The position numbers were made by a program, and so were the translations under genes. This document shows, in pieces, positions 54,433-64,000 of a stretch of 64,000 nucleotides of DNA; position 1 is the stretch's first letter; each line of letters starts with the position of its first letter. The DNA is from Protopterus annectens (lineage: Eukaryota; Chordata; Ceratodontiformes; Protopteridae): positions 869,477,175-869,541,174 of the forward strand of contig NC_056731.1 of assembly GCF_019279795.1 (NCBI RefSeq), given 5' to 3'. The notes beneath the pieces are model-generated. The model saw only the letters and a program-made list of their open reading frames with translations, was not told the origin of the DNA and ran no database searches.

Positions 54433-56310
54433 TTATTTTGAGCAGTACCCTTGTAATGCGTGGTAGTGGGGTAAATGCATAGACAGAGAGGCTGATCTAC
54501 TGGAAGGAAAGATCATCCACTTTCCAGGCCTTGCAGTGAGGTTCCCTGGTGCAAAACTTGTTGAGCTGATGGTTGAAGTGGGAAGCAAAGAGGTTGACCT
54601 TCTGGGTGCCCCCATTTCTGGGTTACAAGGGTGAAGGTTCTGTGGTCTAGCTGCCACTCATGTGGGTCCAGAAGATTTCTGCTTAAGTTGTCTGCCAGAG
54701 AGTTTAAAGAGCCTGGCAGGAATTCAGTCAAGAGGTGAAGTTGCATGGCTGAGGTAGTGTGCCAAAGGGTCATGGCGAGCTTGCACAGAGAGTACGAGCG
54801 AGTCCCTCCCTGTTTGTTGATATACAACATCATGGTGTTGTCTGTTTTGATCAGTAGAGCCCCCAGAGAAAATAGGGGCCTGAAAGCTGTCAATGCATGG
54901 ACAGCCAATATCTCTTTTTGGTTGATGTGCAGGTTATTTGCTGTGGGCTCCATTGGCCCTGTATGCACCTGCCATCCAGGTGTGCACCCCAGGCATAGTC
55001 TGATGCGTCTGTGGTGAGGGTCTGGGCAATGAGGGGTTGTGAGAAAGGTAGTCCCTTGTTGTGGTAACATGCTGCTGCCCACCAAAGAAAATCTTTCCTT
55101 AAACAAGGTATCATTGGTATAAGAGTTTCCAGGTCTTGAGAGTGTTGACACCAAAAGCTTTTTAGGTACCACTGTAGTTTCCTCATATGCATACTGAATG
55201 AGTAGAATGCAAGAATATCACAGTAAAAAACACTTAGTTGTTCAGCAAGATCCAAAAACACACGAAAGTCACCACACGTCAGGATTTTAATGAAGCTTTC
55301 AGGTCTACACCCTATGCTGAGGAAGGGTGTAGACCTGAAAGCTTCATTAAAATCCTGACGTGTGGTGACTTTCGTGTGTTTTTACAATGCAAGAAGCCAT
55401 GAACCCCAGAGCTTGAAGGATTTTCCTTGCGGACAACTGGAGTCTGGTGGCTAGTTGAGAGAAGTAGGCTGTCAGGTAGGTTTGCTTTTCTGGTGTAAGG
55501 AAAGCCATCTGGGATGCTGTGTCCAGGCTTGCTCCCAGGAATACAATTTTCTGGGTGGGTACTAGTTTAGATTTATTTTCGTTGATAGTATAACCCCAGG
55601 GAGGTCAGTAGGACCTTTACAAAGGCCAGGTGCTTGAACAGCTTTTCCTGACTGCTTGAATTAGGCAGTCATCTAAGTATGGGTAAATTTGAATATTTCT
55701 TTGCCTGCAAAAGGCAATGGCGGGAGCCAACATTTTGTGAAAACTCTTGGAGCAGTGGATAAGCCAAATGGAAGGGCTGAGAACTGAAATTGCAGTGATC
55801 CTGCTCTGAAACAGATATTTCCTGCAAGATTCCCTGATTGGATTGTGTAAGGTAGGCCTCTTAAGTCTAGGGTGGCTAACCAAGCATCTTTGGAGAGCAC
55901 AGGTAGTAGTTGCTGGAGGGTGAGCATTCTGAATTTTGGCATCACCAGAAATGTATTTAGAATGGATAGATAGAGGATGGGGCGCCAGGTGCCCTCTTTT
56001 ATGGGTACGAGGAACAGTCTGGAATAGAAACCTTGGCCTCTGTTCTGCAGGAACAGGTTCTATTGCCTTCATGGAGAGCAGGGAAAGGACTTGCTTTTTG
56101 GCCTCTGTCCACTGGTTTGGGGGTGGGATCTGGGAACCCTTTTGGGGTTGGGTAGTGTGTGGAAATACAATTTGTATCCCTGGGACACTATATTGAGGAC
56201 CCAGCGGCTGTTGGTAATGGTGGCCCAGGTGCTTGAGTTAAAGGAGAGTTTTCCTCCTAGGGGCAAATGCAGGTGGGCCAGAGGAAAGGGGTGGAAGTGG
56301 AAAGTCATCG
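54433..56310 (-). pseudogene. A6 reverse transcriptase / RNase H, split by hairpin
   Basis: RNase H lies in 55261-54513 across two frames: TTDASDYAWGAHLDG, NQKEILAV, IKTDNTMMLYINKQGG (shortened by a deletion) and SLADNLSRNLLDPHEW. RT lies right of the hairpin: motif B LPFGLSTAPRVF in 55945-55673, with motif A damaged (LDLRGLPY). Motif C (YPYLDDCLIQ) is near 55670 in another frame. Fingers lie near 55990 and 56230. Confidence 0.8.
55215..55385. mobile_element. Foldback insertion with 60-base perfect arms and 9-base TSD
   Basis: Arms 55254-55313 and 55324-55383 are exact reverse complements around the 10-base loop ATGCTGAGGA. The insertion, with an asymmetric 39-base left lead, lies between two copies of AATGCAAGA (55206-55214 and 55386-55394). 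The uninterrupted sequence in A5 is AGAATGCAAGATGCCATGAA, so the duplication is a real target site. No coding content. It could be a foldback MITE or a head-to-head dimer of a short element. Confidence 0.85.
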
Positions 56311-57415
56311 TGAGTTCTTACCATGAGGAAGTGGCTTAGCACTCCCTGGTTTTGAAGAAGAGGAACTCCATTGCTTAGATGCATTCCCTGAGGCTGCTGT
56401 CCTGGGGGTGGGTTGTTTCCCCTGGGTCTGGGCTGAGCTGACCTGGAGGGGGCAGGAAAGGACCAGTTCTTGGAGGGGCAATGCCTACTGAACCTGGGTG
56501 GCTGGACCTAAGTCCTTAACTGTCTGCATGGATTTAGCTTTTTCTTCCATCTTTAAGACCTCCTCTACCTTGGTGCCAAATAAGTTGTCTTTGTGCAAGG
56601 GTGCGTCCAATAATTTGGACTTAACATGGTCTGGCAAGGGCTGTTCCTTAAGCCAAGCATGCCTTCCAAGTACAGAACCAGTGACTGCTGCCCTGCAAGA
56701 TGCTTCTAGGGCGTCAAAACCACATTGTAAGGTGTGCTTAGTTAACTGACTTGCAGAATGCATTAACTCTTGTAATTCTTTATTGAGGGGGTGGGATTCT
56801 TAGCAGAAGTTGAATTAATTCCTTTAGTTCCTTGAGAAATAACCTCAGGGTCAGCAGTAGGATTTTTGAAAAAAAAGTGCAAGAGTCAGGGACTCGATAT
56901 CTGTCAGGTTTCCTGGGAGCAGAAGGGAGTCAGGAGTTAAACTAGATTCCATAAAAACATAATCTACAACAACCAGGACAGGAGGAATGGCCAGAGGTCT
57001 GGGCTGTGGAAGATCTAAGAATTCCTTGAGTCGCTTCTTAGACTAAGGGTAGTCCTGACATTCCCACTGGAAATGTTCCCTTAAAGTATGTAGGGTTTCC
57101 CCAAGGAAAGTCCTCGGGCTGAGACGCTGAAGGAATGGATTCCTCTGCATCACAATCCTCATAAGCAGAGAGGGGTTGCACGTCTTCATATTCAGATGCA
57201 TCACAGTCATCAGACTCCAGTACAGATAATCTACTGGGGACAAATCTTTTACTTTTGGAAGGGGTAGCTTGGCTTACCCTGATCAGCATTAGAAGGTCTT
57301 CCGCCATTTTAATAATTTGAGACTGAGGCAAGGAAGTAGGTGCCTGAGATTGGGTTGTTTGTTTCTTGGGTGTGGTTCGTACCCTGGGCCTTAGAAACTC
57401 AGTAGTTTTCTAAAG
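56311..57415 (-). pseudogene. A6 gag, C-terminal part
   Basis: Frame 56763-56485 keeps the ASQLTKHTLQCGFDALEASC block shared by all A copies, then LLDAPLHKDNLFGTKVEEVL. A deletion near 56785 removes the preceding VYTSATLAIRALNCQFH block. The acidic YEDCDAEESIPSASQPEDF segment lies at 57180-57110. The right edge is the CR1-B insertion. Confidence 0.75.
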
Positions 57416-58990
57416 AATGGTAGACTAAGACTAGAACTAAACCCAAACATAAAACTACGGTTCAATCTCAGCCTTACTACAGGATATGTACCCAAAGAGT
57501 GGCGTACAGCAACAGTGGTCCCTCTCCACAAAGGTGGGGCCTCAACGGATCCTGGAAACTATCGCCCCATAAGCTTGACTAGCTTGGTCTGCAAAGCTAT
57601 GGAAAGGATCATCATGGACCTCATAAATAAAGATATTGGGGACCTACAGACACTGGATCCTACCCAGTTCGGCTTTGTTAAGGGCAAATCCTGCCTCTTA
57701 AACCTGGTCGATTTCTTTGAAACAGTCACCAAGGCCATTGACGAGGGGAAGGTGGTCCACACAGCCTACCCGGACCTTGCAAAAGCCTTCGATACAATAC
57801 CCCACTCGGGCATTATAGATAAGCTCACCAGCTTAGATATAAACCCCTGTCACTAGATGGGTTGCAAACTGGCTCAAGGACAGAACTCACATGGTTAGAA
57901 TTGCTGGAGCCATGTCAGACTCCAAACCAGTTACAAGTGACGTCCCACAAAGCTCAGTTCTGGGACCTCTCGTTCGGTATATATTTCGCAGAGGTACAGG
58001 CTAACACGGAAGGACTTTGGCTGTTCAAGTTCGCAGATGACTGCAAACTGGGCACCCTAATAAACTCTCCAGCCGATACAACCATCCTACAAAAGGGCCT
58101 CATAGAAACAGACAGCTGGTGCCAGAGCCATGGCCTCAAGCTAAACACCAAAAAGTGTATAGTCATCCCCTTTGGCAAAAACAAAGTGCCCACAAATTAC
58201 CACATAGGTGGTAATCCATTAAGTACGGAAGAAGTAATTAGGGACCTGGGGACCCAAGTTGATAGCAAGCTCTCATTTGACAACCACGTGGCCAAAGTGG
58301 TTAGAAAAACATTTTATATAGCCCACCTAATCATGAATGGATTCACATCTAGATCAGGGGAGGTCATCGTGCCTCTTTACTCATCCCTCATCAGGCCCAT
58401 AATTGAGTACAATGCCCCTTTTGGGATGTACCTTACCAGACACCTGCAGCAACTGGAAAGACCCCAAAAGTACCTCACCAAGAGGATCAAAGGGCTCAAA
58501 CAGATGCCATATGCTGCCCGGTTAAAGAAACTCCAGCTCTACTCAGTGGCATACCGCCTGCTCAGAGGCGATCTGTGCCTGACATATAAAGCCATGTCCA
58601 ACCCGGAATTAATGGACATGTTGCACCTCAGAAAATCCAAATCCCATCGAGCTACACGCTCAAGAGACTTGAACCTCAGCCCTGAAATAAATAGGACATG
58701 CTGGAGGGACAGATTCATAACCCAGAGGCTCCCTTCACTGTGGAATAAAATCCCAGTCCAGGTTAGGCAGAGTCCCTCATTGACTCTCTTCAAGAGGAAT
58801 CTTGATCAGTGGATGGGAGATAGTAGGTTTACCCCGGGTATCACTTCTGTGTCACTGTTAGATAGAGGCACAGTATGCTAACCTCGAAAAAGGGCATAGA
58901 AAAATTCATTTAAAATGGGCGGTGAAAGCCAAATACTCTGGCTAGGCTTATAAATGCCCTAGGGCAGATAGCCTAGTATGAACCTATGAA
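57416..58990 (+). mobile_element. CR1-B, 5'-truncated CR1 with intact-looking RT C-terminal half
   Basis: The plus-strand CR1 starts within the RT fingers and ends with the TATGAACCTATGAAC tail. Frame 57515-57856 has VPLHKGGASTDPGNYRPISL and motif A DLAKAFDTIPH. A one-base change near 57850 shifts frame; 57862-58881 is then open for 339 codons with motif C FADDCKL, CIVIPFGKN and LWNKIPVQVRQS. Motif B is partly damaged (VPQSSVLG in another frame). Inserted in A6 gag in opposite orientation. Confidence 0.85.
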
Positions 58991-59522
58991 CGTGAAAAGT
59001 CAGTCTGTGTTGAGAAACGGTAGTGTGAAGTACTTCCTCGGAAGCCGGTGCCTGCTCAGCGGCTCTGGACCCATCCAAGGTAGAGACATCTGCAGGATCC
59101 TTAGTCGAAGAGTCTAGCGGCATACCAGACTCCGAAAGGGTCTCGGTAGTGGCCTGTGAATCCACAGAAGCGGGCATCAGTGGCTGCAAAAACACCTCAC
59201 TGAGAACCAGAGAACTGACGACTAGCTTAACGGGTGTCGCCAGTAGGTTTGGACATGTGCAGTCTGTCTTTATCCTTAGGTTTTTTTCAGAAGATTTGCT
59301 CTCAGATGGCTTACCGAATCCATATCAGAATTAGAGGACTGAGAGCAAAAATATCTAGCTACAATAAGGGCCCGACAACACATAGTTCTGGCGTTGAACA
59401 AAGCACAAAAGTAACAGCGGGGGACGTTGTGGTCTTGGTCTAAGCAAGTGACAGTAAGAATGAATGTCTCGGTATGGTATTTGCTTTCCACAGGCAAGAC
59501 AATTGTTAACTTTTTCTGACAT
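58991..59522 (-). pseudogene. A6 gag, N-terminal part
   Basis: The start is the ATG at 59522 (MSEKVNNC by the conserved start). The zinc module is frameshifted after CLACGK; frame 59497-59276 continues with CLDQDH and CYFC. The segment 59195-58959 holds ESGMPLDSSTKDPADVSTLDG, shared with A1, A2 and A4. It ends at the CR1-B insertion, where about 40 bases (58991-59030) match neither partner. Confidence 0.75.
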
Positions 59523-59599
59523 TGGTTAAAGCAAGAAAAAAAGGATCCCCAACCGGGTACTTGGCTTTAGAAGACTTCAACTTCAATTCGGAAAATGAA

Positions 59600-59842
59600 A
59601 ACTCTGGTAGGGACCAACCGGCACTCAAGCGAACTGCTTCTGTTTCAGGCTCCTCAGCAAGAAAGACTGGTGTAATGGTGTCAGCTGCCATATTTTATAC
59701 TACTGATGACCTGACGTCAGTCCTGGAGCGACAGCAACCGACGCAGAAATATTAAGCCTCTGGTATTAGAGCCGACTGAGGTTTACCCTGGCAGGGATAA
59801 CCCAAATGTGATGACTGCAACTGTGAAACACAAAGAACATCT
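59600..59842 (-). promoter_or_regulatory. A6 5' ITR and gag promoter
   Basis: On the minus strand TGACGTCA (59718-59711) precedes AGTATAAAATATGG (about 59703-59690). It is an inverted copy of 52743-52930. The position relative to gag matches A3 and A5. Confidence 0.65.
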
Positions 59843-59923
59843 AACTGCCCAGTTGCACAGTAGCCTAGGAGATCCCAAAAGATGTCCTTTAGACTGGTGG
59901 AATGCCACAGACTCTCCAAAAAG
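59843..59923. repeat. Right copy of inverted 81-base flank of A6
   Basis: Exact reverse complement of 52662-52742. With the adjoining outer ITR bases the identical inverted block is about 140 bases on each side. Confidence 0.9.
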
Positions 59924-60949
59924 TAACCTAGTGCCTGTAGGAGCTCTGTGAAGGCCCACAGACCCAGTTCTGGGGGGGGGGGGTTAAGTAAGTACAACAG
60001 AAGGCTAATCTAGCATTGTGGCTAATGTTATCCATTCATTCATGCTGCTCGGATAGCAATATGTTGGTAAGTTGATCATGTAAACTACTGATGAAACTTA
60101 TGGATAAGAATTCAGCCTAGTCTGCGTGGAATGCTAAAAGGTAGCCCACACCCTACATACATCTATGTTATGCATACAAGTACACATCAAATGATCAAAT
60201 TTACTACTGTTAAAATAAAAAGTAATCCAATACTAGTGAAAAAAAAAACACAAGTTGAGTTTCTAATTACTTTTTCAACAAGTATGGTTTGTAAAACAGC
60301 TTGCATCCTCCACAGTCCCTGCCCCTTAACGTAGAGATCACACAACAGTGTGGAAGGGGCAAATTCCCTATCCCTGCTGTATCATGATCTCCCCACAAAA
60401 ATAACTGCCATTTTGCAATCACCTGTGTTTACATCTTAAATTGCTGCTCAGGAAAGTTCAAAATCCTGAGCTACTGACTGCTTAAATAAATCCACATGCA
60501 CAGATACATGCATCTGCATGTGTATTTAATTTCTGCAGTTCAGTCCAACTTCTGGTTAAAGAATATAAGGCAAGTACGAAAAAAAATTTAGGCAAACATG
60601 CAGTCTTGTGACATAAAGGAGAATAAAGCATGAGAGAATAAATGGATCAATTAAAAATTCAAAATCATTCACAAGATCACAACTGTTGAGTAAGTTTTTA
60701 AACTGTCGAATTCACTTTGAACAGCATTTTCTGATGAAGTTTTATATTAAAGAGAACGAAAAGATTAATTTATTCGGTCCCAGTGCAATGCATTCCTATT
60801 TTGTGGTTAAAAATTTAAAATACTCAAGTCTTGTCTTTTGTTGGGACACTATGTTATTTGACCTTGTATTCCAAGTACAGATACAGCTATAATCAGACTA
60901 AAAACTAGTGTTTTCCATACAACTAAAATTCCTCTGAAATCTATGCTGA
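59924..60949. other. Unassigned AT-rich DNA
   Basis: A G12 run lies near 59973-59984 and short hairpins near 60447 (GCTCAGGA...TCCTGAGC). No gene or known element is recognised. Confidence 0.5.
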
Positions 60950-61180
60950 TTAATAACCCGGTACACAACAGATGGACCCTTTGCACATGCCCAAAATGAT
61001 CAGCATCAAACCTTGCTTGCAACATAACACATTTTGACTAGACCGGTGTGTGATGTAGAGGATCTCTAAGCACTGGAACAAGTTCCCCATCCATCTGAAG
61101 CAGAGTCCATCCCCTAACCCTATTTTAAAGCACAATGACTGAAAAATTGGGAAATTCACCATGGGTCTGCACCCCAGATC
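60950..61180 (+). mobile_element. Old CR1-like 3' scrap
   Basis: The plus strand can be read as HWNKFPIHLKQSPSPNPILK near 61065-61125, very close to the CR1 C-terminal LWNKIPVQVRQSPSLTLFK found in CR1-B. The surrounding sequence is too decayed to follow. It appears older than the three CR1 copies in this window. Confidence 0.5.
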
Positions 61181-61249
61181 TCTGACAGAGATGGGACAGT
61201 AATGCCCAAACTAACAAACCCACCTTAATACATGCCCATGATACATAGG

Positions 61250-61850
61250 AACACAAAACACGTGCAACACATCTCACAAAGCCAGTGTGCCGAACAGTCA
61301 CAGCCCTTAAGACTAAACAACACACCTGATACACTTGTAATAGGTGACTATCGTCAGGCGCATTGACGTCCCACTCACCAGGCTGAACAAGGAGAGGGTC
61401 ACGGTGAGCAGCCTGTCGGGCACTAGGATCTGCCGCATAACACAAGCACTCAGGTCACTCCAAGGCAAGTACAAATATGACTCAGTCATTGTCCATGCTG
61501 GTGTGAATGACCTGAGACGTACCTCCCTGGACTACAAGAAAAGAGACAAAGGAGCTCTCTGAGCATGTGGCCCAGGCCGGTATGACCCTGACCTAGAGTA
61601 GCATCTTACCCTCACCAAGAATGATGCCACAATATGAAGACAAGATGATCAATTTCAACAATTGGCTTAAGTACTGGTGTCATTCAAAGGGGATCCAATG
61701 CCTGTCAGCTTGGGATGACATGCTCGACAAGCCACGATGCTTCGCTAGGGACGGCTTGCACCAGTCACCCCTGGGCTTTTGGATATTGGCAAAGGCTCTT
61801 GCTACCCCCATAGTGCCTTTTTTTAGGCAAGGCTCAAAAGACAAACCCAC
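61250..61850 (+). pseudogene. CR1-C ORF1 esterase part, nucleophile block lost
   Basis: The block that reads VIGDSIVRH in CR1-A has a two-base deletion here (near 61345), removing the serine codon and shifting frame. Frame 61344-61562 then gives IDVPLTRLNKERVTVSSLSG and HAGVNDLRRTS. The last block reads DGLHQSPLGF near 61750, with the catalytic Asp and His. Esterase function is lost. Confidence 0.8.
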
Positions 61851-61887
61851 CTCCATAGGTATCACAAGGGATAAGAAACTAAGAGTA

Positions 61888-64000
61888 ATGCTACTCAACG
61901 CCAGAAGTCTAAACCTCAAGATGCATGCACTCGAAACTCTCCTTAGCATGGAGAACATCGATATCTGTGCAGTAACAGAAACCTGCTTCAGGGCTCCCGA
62001 GAGCACCCCAGCACTACCAGGTTATACCTCATACCATGCTTTTCGGCCCCAAAACTTGGACCGAACCACAAAAGGAGGGGGAGTATCGATATTCATCAGA
62101 GATACCCACACCTCCAGGTTAGTGGCAAAGCACGAAGCATCAGAGACTATCCATGTGCAACTAACAGTGGGTAAAACTGCCTTCCAGTTTATAGCCTGCT
62201 ACAGACCACCCCTCCCAAACCCAGGAACCCCACTCGGCCTTTCCGAGAACACTGGAAAATATGAAGGTCTCTCCAAACACCATTATATTGCACGACTTCA
62301 ACTACCCAAACATAGACTGGGAGCATTACTCTAGCTCCAACACCCTAGCCCAAAGGTTCCTAGAATTTATAAACTCAAATGCTATTGGAACAACTTGTTA
62401 CCACTCCCACAAGAGGGGAAAACATACTGGACCTGATCATCACCAACATGGGGACTCTATGCTCCAGACCAGAAGTGTATCCCTCACTGGTAAGATCAGA
62501 CCGTAAACTAATCTCACTGGATATTCACATCCCTGCCCCACCCCCTGCACAGAAAACCACAGTGAAAAACTTCTCTAAAACAAATTTCACACTCCACAAA
62601 ACCGAGGTGGAACCCTTCAAAGCCCCCGGCCCTGTGGAAAATATGGCCCAGAACAAACTATACAATAGAAGGAGGAAGCTACTAAATGATAGAGCAAAAT
62701 CCCAAAAAGGGAAGGCATCACTGATCAGTATTAGCAAAAAACTACGGGAACTCATAAAATTGTCTAAGGCCAGCTTCGAGAGAAAAATTGCACAGGACAC
62801 TAAGGATAATCACAAGGCTTTCTTTAGTTATGTTAGGAACCTGGGTGGTAATTCCCAGATATGCTCAGAATTAGTCCAAAATGACAAAAAATACACTGAA
62901 CCCACAGACATTGCCAACATCCTAGCTGACAGGTTCAGCGCAAACTTCTCCCACCAAAGGGCAAATATCTATCCCAGCAGAGTGCTGCCCCCCTGACATC
63001 TCAGATGCTCAGGTAAGAGCCGCCCTCTCCAAAGCAAAAAACACAGCATCAATGGGACCAGACGGTGTCCCGGGCTGCGTCCTACATGAACTCCAAGAAA
63101 AGCTAAACTCAAACATAAAACTACTGTTCCATCTCAGCCTTACTTCAGGATATGTGCCCAAAGAGTGGCATACAGCAACAGTGGTCCCTCTCCATAAAGG
63201 TGGTGCCTCAACGGATCCTGGAAACTATCGCCCCATAAGCCTGACCAGCTTGGTCTGAAAAGCTATGGAAAGGATCATCATGGACCTCATAAATAAAGAA
63301 ATTGGGGACCTACAGACACTGGATCCTACCCAGTTCGGCTTTGTTAAGGGCAGATCCTGCCTCTTAAACCTGGTTGATTTCTTTGAAAGAGTCACCAAGG
63401 CCATTGACGAAGGGAAGGTGGTCCACACAGCCTACATGGACCTCGCAAAAGCCTTCGATACAATACCCCACTCGGGAATTATAGATAAGCTCACCAGCTT
63501 AAATATAAATGCCTATGTCACTAGATGGATTGCAAACTGGCTCAAGGACAGAACCCACATGGTTAGAATTGCTGGAGCCATGTCAGACTCCAAACCAGTT
63601 ACAAGTGGTGTCCCACAAGGCTCAGTCCTGGGACCTCTTGTTTGGTATATATTTCTTGGAGGTACAGGCCAACACGGAAGGACTGTGGCTGACCAAGTTC
63701 GCAGATGACTGCAAACTGGGCGCCATAATAGACTCTCCAGCCGACACAAGCATCCTCCAAAAGGGCCTCATAGAAACAGACAACTGGTGCCAGAGCCATG
63801 ACCTCAAGCTAAATGCCAAAAAGTGTATAGTCATCCCCTTTGGCAAAATAAAGTGCCCACAAATTACCACATAGGTGGTAATCCATTAAGTACAGAAGTA
63901 ATTAGGGACCCAAGTTGATAGCAATCTCTCATTTGACAACCACGTGGCCAAAGTGGTTAGAAAAACATTTTATATAGCCCACCTAATCATGAAGGGATTC
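61888..64000 (+). pseudogene. CR1-C ORF2: endonuclease and RT, frameshifted
   Basis: Endonuclease motifs: LLNARSLNL, VTETCF (Trp to Cys), CYRPPL, then after a frameshift LHDFNYPNIDWE (Gly to His) and VRSDRKL, where the catalytic histidine of SDH is arginine. RT fingers include MGPDGVPGCVLHEL (63052 on). Palm frame 63265-63708 has motif A LAKAFDTIPHS and motif B GVPQGSVLGPL. A frameshift near 63640 puts motif C (FADDCKL) into 63509-63874. A TGA near 63257 splits the fingers from the palm. Confidence 0.8.

Larger units (their letters stand above)
52743..59842 (-). mobile_element. DIRS family A element A6, with abnormal 3' end
   Basis: A6 carries gag, RT/RNase H and recombinase. It is interrupted by a hairpin insertion (55215-55385) and a CR1 fragment (57416-58990). 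Its low end starts AGATGTTCTTTGTGTTTCAC, which is the inverted form of its own high end, instead of the AAAGTACAG...CCATAAATG end seen in A2-A5. Confidence 0.85.
61235..64000 (+). mobile_element. CR1-C, 5'-truncated and cut by window end
   Basis: This plus-strand CR1 is about 80-90 percent similar to CR1-A by eye. It starts inside ORF1 and continues through the endonuclease and RT to the window end. About 130 bases present in CR1-A are deleted near 62645. Confidence 0.85.

Noticed and set aside
55310-55345. A hammerhead ribozyme in the foldback insertion
   Set aside because: CTGAGGA and CTGAAA resemble parts of the core, but the CTGATGA and GAAA spacing is not met and the perfect long arms give a simpler hairpin explanation.
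1-59842. LTR retrotransposon or endogenous retrovirus identity from the RT/RNase H
   Set aside because: No direct long terminal repeats, no aspartic protease and no DDE integrase are seen. The tyrosine recombinase, inverted ends and ICR point to DIRS.

Overview
The window is vertebrate-like nuclear DNA made almost entirely of retrotransposons; I find no convincing host gene, rRNA gene, tRNA gene or CRISPR array. The mix is DIRS-type tyrosine-recombinase retrotransposons, CR1 LINEs with an esterase-type ORF1, an RTE-like LINE, a tRNA-headed SINE and probable L1-like relics. That mix suggests a large-genome vertebrate such as a salamander, a lungfish or a repeat-rich fish. The species assignment is inference only.

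Nine DIRS elements of two families are present, and all nine lie on the minus strand. Family A copies are A1 (1-3640, cut by the window edge), A2 (5566-16271), A3 (8957-14314), A4 (17134-40077), A5 (32856-38381) and A6 (52743-59842). Family B copies are B1 (4594-45448), B2 (18829-31190) and B3 (46153-52170). Family names are local to this report. Each element reads, from high to low coordinate: inverted terminal repeat with promoter, gag with an N-terminal zinc module, reverse transcriptase plus RNase H, an overlapping tyrosine recombinase, an internal complementary region (ICR), and the opposite inverted terminal repeat. The ICR matches the two element ends joined head to tail, as in the DIRS1 circle model.

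The elements are stacked like Russian dolls. B1 contains A2 (which contains A3), A4, and an RTE-like LINE. A4 contains B2, a SINE and A5. B2 contains a nearly full-length CR1 (about 21210-27497), which itself holds a short LINE fragment (25605-26147). The deepest path is therefore B1 > A4 > B2 > CR1-A > LINE fragment. Most junctions can be closed by aligning the interrupted element to its relatives. Outside this nest, B3 is a separate and comparatively well preserved full-length family B copy. A6 is a family A copy carrying a 60-bp-arm hairpin insertion and a 5'-truncated CR1. The right end holds an old CR1 scrap and another CR1 copy (CR1-C, from about 61235) running off the window.

Almost every coding region is broken by frameshifts, stops or deletions, so these are fossils or near-fossils. 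Working as a system, an intact DIRS element would be transcribed from the CRE/TATA-bearing terminal repeat, make Gag, RT/RNase H and recombinase, build a circular DNA through the ICR, and integrate by recombinase action. The most unusual observations are an identical 81-bp inverted duplication of flanking DNA on both sides of A6, a 30-bp-arm palindrome at the 5' junction of the RTE-like LINE, the 60-bp-arm hairpin insertion, the nesting depth with uniform DIRS orientation, and long stop-free alternate frames across the RT region.
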